Notes under the pieces: generated by a model
Seen by the model: the letters and a program-made list of their open reading frames with translations, nothing else
The model's database searches: none
What the model was told of the DNA's origin: nothing
Program-made: the position numbers and the translations under genes
In this document: piece by piece, positions 34,019 to 39,238 of the stretch
Numbering within the stretch: position 1 is the first letter of the stretch
How the letters are laid out: each line of letters starts with the position of its first letter
Source: Bacteroidota bacterium
GTDB taxonomy: Bacteria; Bacteroidota; Rhodothermia; Balneolales; Balneolaceae
Direction of reading: 5' to 3'
DNA: 39,238 nucleotides
Assembly (NCBI GenBank): GCA_027621355.1
Contig: JAQCBZ010000012.1
Coordinates: 1-39,238 of the forward strand

Positions 34019-34828
34019 ATAGGACTGTAAAATAGCCGCAAAGGTCTTTGGCTTGTCCAAAAAGGGGTAATGACCCGCATTCTTGATCACACTGAGTCCA
34101 GCACCTTTTATAGATGATTCCATAATACGGGCTGCTTTTAAAGGTGTCGCCGTGTCGTTTTCACCCCAAATCAGAAGCATTTCGCGTGAAATCTCTTGAA
34201 GCGCCGTTCTATCAAACGTTGTATTAACGACAGAGGAAAATGTTTGCCTCATCGCTGGTGAGAGATCCTTGTAGTCGCTTGAACCTAGTGATTTCCATAA
34301 TGAACTGCCTCTGAGCGAGGATAGATAGGCTTCCCCTGCAGGGCCTGGGAGTAGAAAAGAGGGCGCTTTTAGGAGATTAACAAAGGCCAATTTCGCCTGC
34401 ACAGCCAGAGGTTTTGGAAGTTTAACCCCAGCCCCTCCTGTTATGATGATTTTATCGAAAAGGTGGGTACAAGGACTTGGAGAGGATGGGGAGGGTTGTG
34501 TAAGCCACCAAAGCAAGACCCTGGCTCCAAACGAATGGACGAGGAGATCTGCAGATTCTTTAGCCAAGTCTAAATGATTTAACCATGCCTGTGTGCTTTC
34601 TGCGTAGGTTTGCAAGGTCCACGGTTTTTGCAGTGCGCTGGATGCACCAAATCCCGGAAAATCCAAGACAATACAACGTCGATGCGCCTTGAGTCTTTGC
34701 GCTAATGGGCCAAAAGCTGCTGACGAACTCCCCCACCCATGGAGAAAAATCATGGGCTTGGCGCTAGGATCGCCAAACTCAGCCCACACAAGGGTGTGGT
34801 CATTCCAGTCAAAGGAGTGGGTGGTCAT
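34001..34828 (-). CDS. Alpha/beta-hydrolase fold protein
   Basis: The 275 residues show the fold's marks: oxyanion-hole FLHGWGSS, nucleophile elbow VHSFGAR with Ser99, acid in WGENDTATP (Asp225), and His253 in NAGHYPFLDKP. Substrate cannot be told; many such enzymes are esterases or lactonases, and some work in menaquinone or aromatic pathways. There is no signal peptide, so it is probably cytoplasmic. It converges with the pseudouridine synthase gene. Confidence 0.88.
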   Translation of the reverse strand: MTTHSFDWNDHTLVWAEFGDPSAKPMIFLHGWGSSSAAFGPLAQRLKAHRRCIVLDFPGFGASSALQKPWTLQTYAESTQAWLNHLDLAKESADLLVHSFGARVLLWWLTQPSPSSPSPCTHLFDKIIITGGAGVKLPKPLAVQAKLAFVNLLKAPSFLLPGPAGEAYLSSLRGSSLWKSLGSSDYKDLSPAMRQTFSSVVNTTFDRTALQEISREMLLIWGENDTATPLKAARIMESSIKGAGLSVIKNAGHYPFLDKPKTFAAILQSYLNLPA

Positions 34829-34862
34829 GAAAAGAAATTATGCGTAATGGACCCACAAAAGA

Positions 34863-34893
34863 AAACCTCATACCCAAAAAGGATATGAGGTTT
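34863..34893 (-). terminator. Rho-independent terminator of the susCD operon
   Basis: AAACCTCATA (34863-34872) pairs perfectly with TATGAGGTTT (34884-34893). On the minus strand the stem is followed by TTTTCTTTT, so it ends the susC-susD transcript about 50 bases after susD. Confidence 0.85.
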
Positions 34894-34942
34894 CGTTGTA
34901 ATAATCTTGGGTTGATTCAATTACAATGAATCTAACCGACAC

Positions 34943-36295
34943 CTACTGTAGCTCTGATTGTGGTCTTGCTAAGAAGCGATAGATCTGTCCGCCGTCTGTG
35001 GGTAAATCAGATAGCTTGCCATATCGTCTCATATCAACCCAACGGTGTCCTCCTTCAAACCATAATGAATAGCGTCTTTCGTGCAGGATCTGATCAATAA
35101 TCTCATCCTTGGTTGATCCTGTGAAATCATCTAGTCCCCAAGTAGATCGAATGAGATTGATAGCATCAGTTGCAGCATCGAGATCGCCACTCTGGGCATT
35201 GGCTTCTGCATAGATAAGAATCAGTTCTTCATTGCGTAAAAATGGAAATGGGGAGCTTGTGCTTTCAAAGCGTCCATCTTGATACAGTGAACTTAACCCT
35301 TGAAGTGTTACGGGTGATGTCCTTTCAAAGACTTTCTTTGTTACTCTTAGGTCTCCCTCCTCAGCATCGTCTACAAATGAAGGATGTGCCATGGGCAGCT
35401 GAATGGCTGTTGTATTTGGTACGTAGTAGAATGGATTGAACTGATCTGGAGGATTCCCGTAAACAAAGTATCCACCCTTATTCATCACATCCTCACCTGA
35501 AGCTAGTTCAAAGAAAGGTTGTGCACTTGTAAGAGCTGATTCAGCCCCAGCCCAATCCTCTGCGTAAATCGCGACACGAGCAGCGATTGCTCTATTTAGT
35601 TGTGCAAATGAAGCAGGAGTTGAGAATGCATCAAATCCTGAGGTTAAGTCAAATGCAAAACTTTGACCGGCACTTCCTAGGTCACTGTAACCATCGTCCA
35701 AAAGATCACGTATGGCTTGAAGAGCAGCATCATAATCTAGGAAAGGTCCAAGATTATCAATATCGCTGACGTCAATCCGTATCCCGTTTGAATATTGAGC
35801 ATGAAGTGGAATAAGGTAGCTGTACGCTTGAAGGGTTTTGGCAAAGCCTAGATAACCACTTTTCTCTTGTGCTGAGACGGCATCCGTAGCTTCAGCAGAT
35901 TGAATAAGGATATTACCCTGTAATACTGTCTCGTAGGGAGTACTATAGGTACCTCCTGATCCAAAGAATGAAGGATCATTTTCAGCATCAGCTCCTTCTC
36001 CAACACCGACCCATTGATTGACAAATCTAGGATCTGATGCAAATAAAGGATATATCTCCCGGCCAAAGGTGCTAAAGATGTTGTTGGAGCCTGTTGTAGC
36101 ACGGTGCCTAAACTCTAGACCTGTCACAAGATTTTGTAATTGAGCTTTGGTCGCATTGCTTAAAACACTCTCTACAGACGGATTGTTTGGATTTTGGATG
36201 GGTTCTGGGTCAAACACACCGCAGCTTGTCGTCAGTATCAACGAAAGGACTACGGTTAGTGAAAGACGATGTGTAAGTCGTGTTGTTGATTTCAT
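34943..36295 (-). CDS. susD: SusD/RagB-family nutrient-binding lipoprotein
   Basis: Outer-membrane lipoprotein that captures an oligosaccharide or other nutrient and hands it to the partner SusC channel. ATG 36295 gives 450 residues; the open frame begins six codons earlier, but an AAGGA ribosome site fits this ATG. Lipobox TTSC with lipidated Cys25. The TPR-like core has LGFAKTLQAYSYLIPLHAQYSNGI and NEELILIYAEANAQSGDLDAATDAINLIRSTWGL; the C-terminal EIIDQILHERRYSLWFEGGHRWVDMRRYGKL is the family's hallmark. It starts 18 bases after susC. There is no glycoside hydrolase nearby to show the substrate. Confidence 0.94.
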   Translation of the reverse strand: MKSTTRLTHRLSLTVVLSLILTTSCGVFDPEPIQNPNNPSVESVLSNATKAQLQNLVTGLEFRHRATTGSNNIFSTFGREIYPLFASDPRFVNQWVGVGEGADAENDPSFFGSGGTYSTPYETVLQGNILIQSAEATDAVSAQEKSGYLGFAKTLQAYSYLIPLHAQYSNGIRIDVSDIDNLGPFLDYDAALQAIRDLLDDGYSDLGSAGQSFAFDLTSGFDAFSTPASFAQLNRAIAARVAIYAEDWAGAESALTSAQPFFELASGEDVMNKGGYFVYGNPPDQFNPFYYVPNTTAIQLPMAHPSFVDDAEEGDLRVTKKVFERTSPVTLQGLSSLYQDGRFESTSSPFPFLRNEELILIYAEANAQSGDLDAATDAINLIRSTWGLDDFTGSTKDEIIDQILHERRYSLWFEGGHRWVDMRRYGKLSDLPTDGGQIYRFLARPQSELQ

Positions 36296-36313
36296 AACAG
36301 TCATTCCTTTCAA

Positions 36314-38593
36314 TTAAAAGTCAATATTTACGTTGAAGACCACCTGACGAGAGGTTGGGAAGGGGGTTACTTCTACGGAGTTATTGATGGCTTGTGTTCC
36401 GAAAACAGATGTCTCAGGATCATAGCTTCGATAATCGGAGAACAAGAGAACGTTGTTGGCTGAGACCCCAACTTTAACCTGTCGTACCACAGTACCAGTC
36501 AAAGATTGTGGCAATGTGTAAAACAGTCCAACCTCACGAAGCTTAACATAGGAAGCATCTTCGATATAGGCTCCAGACCCACCATTAATTAAACGATCAG
36601 CCCCCTTCAAGAATGGACTTCCTTCAACGGGCTCATTCCAATCTGGTGAGGTCCCGCCAGCGTCTGTAAGCAAGTAGGAGAGGTTGATATTATCTCCTCC
36701 TTTTTTCCAGTGCCATAAAAAGCTCAACTCCACATTACGATAAATAGTGAAGTCATTGCTCCAGGACATTTCAAAATCTGGCTGAGCATCACCATAGATA
36801 GTATAAAGTGATGGGTCACTCACTGCTGGGAGCCCAACAATTGTAGAAGGTGAGAAACCCTCTTGGATCAAGTAATTCCCGAGAGATGTTCCAAACCCTC
36901 CAGTAGAGAATCCGCCAATCCCTAGTCGCGTAATTTCAGAGCTATTGGACCAATAGAGTAGCGTGGTGTTCCAGCCAAAATTTTTCTTTTGAACGGGAAT
37001 CATATTTAACGCGAGCTCTACTCCTGTATTCTCAAGATCAGCGGCATTGGTAGCAATCACACTAATACCTGAAGAAATAGGCACTTGTTCATCCAAAATC
37101 AGGTCCTCAACTTCTTTCTTGTAGTATGTAGCTTCAAGCGATACTCGATTATCAAGTAAGGCTACATCCAGCCCGAACTCCAATTCTCTCGCACGTTCTG
37201 GCTTGAGGTTTGGATCAATACTTCGCGTACTGGCATATGTAGCTAGGAATCCACCAATATTTCCTCCAGATAAAGACCTAAATGTGGCGCCAAAATTGGG
37301 AAGACCACCTGTTTCACCGTATGCCACACGAGGCTTAATTTGACTGAATAAATCAGAGGATAAGCCCTCAAAATTTAAAAGGTTCACAGCTAATGAGGCT
37401 TTAGGATAAAAGTAATAGGTGTCTTGTGCCGCGTTCAAGGAAGATCGATCATATCGCCCCCCAAAAGTCGCAATCACTTTGTCAGACCAATTAAACTCTT
37501 GTTGACCAAACCAACTCAAATCCACCACATCGACAATGGATTGTGAAATCACCGATTGAATGGTTCCACGTGCAAGCCCTGTTTGCCCTGCGACCATTCC
37601 TTGTCCTCGGACCACACTTCTGTTTTGCAACTGATCAAATCGAGAAAATCCAAACTGAGTTGCTGAACTGATGCTTTGTTCACCAAGATTAATTGACGTA
37701 TTAATGCTGGCCGTTGCCTGGAAGTTTGCATTAAAATTGTCTTCTAGAGTATGTACAACGTCACCAGGATTGGATGAACTTCTCTGATTCTGTAGGTATG
37801 TGGGCATCCAAACCATAGACTCGAATGTCAAATAGTCAATTCCTCCATCTAAGGATAGGGATACGGAGGTATTGTCTGTTTGGTATACGTCAGCTCGTAC
37901 TTGAATACCTTGGATGAGGCGCTGTACTTTCTGCTCATTCACCGCATTATCCACAATGGAGAGCATATTATCACTGAAGTATGGATTATTTGGGTAATTG
38001 CCTTGTGCATCAGGATAAAGCTGAGCATAGGTTGGCGTGTAGGCTAGCGCATACCCAATGGATCCACCAGTTCCGTTCTGGTTCCCAGTGAAACCTCTTT
38101 CGTTATCTGTGAAAGTGTAACTAGATCGAGATGATAGCCTAAACGTATTTGAGAGTCTATGATCGACATTGAGTCGCAAAGAGCTTCGGTCAAAACCTGT
38201 GTTTTGGATAATTCCATCTTCGGTTCGGTGTGTTCCAGATAAATAGAAGCTTGTTCTGCCACTGCCACCAGAAACACTTAGACTCGTTTGATTTATGAGA
38301 CCACGGTTTCCGTACAAAATCTCTTCATAGTCATAAATACGACCACTACTTCTAGCAGCATTGTAGGCCGCTTTCTCAGCTGCCGCATCACCCCCCAAAA
38401 CGGAAGTGTAAGCATCGATTTTTTGCTCATTCCATTCAGCCACACCGATGAGGTTCAAAGCGCTGTTGAACCCAACATCTTGTGAAAAAGAGACTCTGGA
38501 CTCACCAGATTGACCTCGCTTTGTCGTGATAATCACTACCCCAGCATTGGCCCGTTGTCCATAAATAGCAGCAGCGGAAGGCCCTTTTAACAC
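36314..38593 (-). CDS. susC: SusC/RagA TonB-dependent transporter, main 3' part of a frameshifted gene
   Basis: 759 residues covering the end of the plug domain (LKGPSAAAIYGQRANAGVVIITTKRG) and the whole 22-strand barrel, ending in the terminal Phe of VNIDF typical of outer-membrane proteins. It lacks a signal peptide, the carboxypeptidase-like domain and most of the plug, because its apparent start is only the point where the reading frame is regained after a frameshift near 38,600. The missing parts are encoded in another frame just upstream. SusC imports what SusD binds, driven by TonB. As written the gene would not give a working transporter. Confidence 0.85.
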   Translation of the reverse strand: MLKGPSAAAIYGQRANAGVVIITTKRGQSGESRVSFSQDVGFNSALNLIGVAEWNEQKIDAYTSVLGGDAAAEKAAYNAARSSGRIYDYEEILYGNRGLINQTSLSVSGGSGRTSFYLSGTHRTEDGIIQNTGFDRSSLRLNVDHRLSNTFRLSSRSSYTFTDNERGFTGNQNGTGGSIGYALAYTPTYAQLYPDAQGNYPNNPYFSDNMLSIVDNAVNEQKVQRLIQGIQVRADVYQTDNTSVSLSLDGGIDYLTFESMVWMPTYLQNQRSSSNPGDVVHTLEDNFNANFQATASINTSINLGEQSISSATQFGFSRFDQLQNRSVVRGQGMVAGQTGLARGTIQSVISQSIVDVVDLSWFGQQEFNWSDKVIATFGGRYDRSSLNAAQDTYYFYPKASLAVNLLNFEGLSSDLFSQIKPRVAYGETGGLPNFGATFRSLSGGNIGGFLATYASTRSIDPNLKPERARELEFGLDVALLDNRVSLEATYYKKEVEDLILDEQVPISSGISVIATNAADLENTGVELALNMIPVQKKNFGWNTTLLYWSNSSEITRLGIGGFSTGGFGTSLGNYLIQEGFSPSTIVGLPAVSDPSLYTIYGDAQPDFEMSWSNDFTIYRNVELSFLWHWKKGGDNINLSYLLTDAGGTSPDWNEPVEGSPFLKGADRLINGGSGAYIEDASYVKLREVGLFYTLPQSLTGTVVRQVKVGVSANNVLLFSDYRSYDPETSVFGTQAINNSVEVTPFPTSRQVVFNVNIDF

Positions 38594-39238
38594 TTCAATA
38601 CTTTGGATTCGGGGTTAATATCAGCAAGTCGGTTTGCGGAGTTATCTTCTTGACTGCTATTCGCACCTGTTGTCAGAAATCGTGCATTCGAGATAGCATC
38701 ATTATTGACATAAACTCCATCAATTATGTAGAGCGGTTGAGAGGTCCCGGCTCCTAGCGTGCTTATCCCACGCATTTGAACATTCACACCTCCACCGGGT
38801 GCTCCACTTTGTGAACGAATAGACACACCAGGAATTTTACCCTTAAAGGCACCGTCTAAGGTTTGCATTGGAGCTTTCTCAACCAGCTGTTCAGCATTTA
38901 CAGTTGTAATCGCATTTGCTAGGTTGGATCGCTTCACAGAACTTGCCAGTCCTGTTACGACCAACTCTTCAAGGTTGGCGACACTAGATTGCAAGGAGAC
39001 GTTGAGCTCAACATTTTCGCCATTACTGCCAGTGACATCAACGGTCGATGTTACATATCCAATACTAGAAAATCGTAGCGTGTAGTCTCCGGCCGGAAGG
39101 GTTAGTTCGTATTCCCCATTGAGGTTGGTCGAGGTTCCTGTTTCAGTAGTTGCTTCAAATACGGAAACCCCAAATAAGGGTTCGCTTGTGGCGGCATCGC
39201 TAAGGGTCCGGCGACGTGCAAGACCACACCTACCGGCA
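38587..39238 (-). CDS. susC: SusC/RagA transporter, 5' part of the frameshifted gene, truncated by the window
   Basis: In one frame from the window edge this encodes a CarboxypepD_reg-like domain (SEPLFGVSVFEATTETG ... NGEYELTLPAGDYTLRFSSIGYVTSTVDVTG), the LEELVVTGLASSVKR linker and the TonB plug (LDGAFKGKIPGVSIRSQSGAPGGG ... MRGISTLGAG ... PLYIIDGVYV ... NRLADINPES). It then runs into KVLKC and a stop at 38587 instead of continuing into IEVLKGPSAAA. The first residues at the edge (AGRCGLARRR) do not match the family; a second frame gives a better match. A pseudogene or two sequence errors are both possible. Confidence 0.8.
   Translation of the reverse strand, partial: AGRCGLARRRTLSDAATSEPLFGVSVFEATTETGTSTNLNGEYELTLPAGDYTLRFSSIGYVTSTVDVTGSNGENVELNVSLQSSVANLEELVVTGLASSVKRSNLANAITTVNAEQLVEKAPMQTLDGAFKGKIPGVSIRSQSGAPGGGVNVQMRGISTLGAGTSQPLYIIDGVYVNNDAISNARFLTTGANSSQEDNSANRLADINPESKVLKC

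Noticed and set aside
38587-38612. Programmed ribosomal frameshift in susC
   Set aside because: No slippery heptamer or downstream stem-loop was recognised at the junction, and the inferred four-base loss fits a deletion better.

Overview
The window looks like a chromosomal segment of a Bacteroidota-type bacterium, most likely from the Rhodothermota/Balneolota side of that group (inference). The signs are a SusC/SusD pair, a secreted protein with a type IX secretion (Por) sorting tail, a TAnnTTTG-type -7 promoter element in front of a tRNA gene, and the housekeeping gene set. Most genes are complete and ordinary.

Region by region. (1) 1-4.4 kb: the 3' end of a coiled-coil 'zinc ribbon' protein that has lost all four zinc cysteines, then the RNase P RNA gene with its terminator, a minus-strand group (arginine deiminase, small lipoprotein, smpB) and a SirB1-type protein. 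(2) 4.4-12.2 kb: a long plus-strand run, prfC, lpdA, lipB, lipA, plsY, gpsA, an AlbA_2-domain protein and an A-type Fe-S protein. lpdA-lipB-lipA joins lipoylation to a lipoamide-using enzyme; plsY-gpsA supplies glycerol-3-phosphate and acylates it. (3) 12.2-15.3 kb: hslO, recJ and tRNA-Phe(GAA). (4) 15.3-16.6 kb: an AT-rich islet of two small secreted-protein genes beside the tRNA. (5) 16.7-19.0 kb: a gamma-glutamyltransferase-family enzyme and a rhodanese lipoprotein.

(6) 19.0-26.0 kb is the most unusual block. On the minus strand a secreted DUF305 protein, whose two His-His helical halves are separated by a His/Met/Asp-rich tract of about 70 residues, is followed by three tandem paralogous lipoproteins of about 660 residues with LVIVD-type beta-propeller repeats and conserved His and Cys residues. 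I read this as one operon for an envelope metal-handling (perhaps copper) or redox system. The sequence supports the architecture; the function is inference.

(7) 26.3-34.9 kb: a P5C dehydrogenase, a DsbA-like thiol protein translationally linked to hemW, a T9SS-exported metalloprotease that overlaps hemW tail to tail, trhO, an RluA-family pseudouridine synthase and an alpha/beta hydrolase. (8) 34.9 kb to the end: susD and a susC gene that is broken by one clear frameshift near 38,600 and probably a second near 39,207. These may be real decay or errors at a contig edge.

No insertion sequences, CRISPR arrays, phage genes or replication origins were seen.
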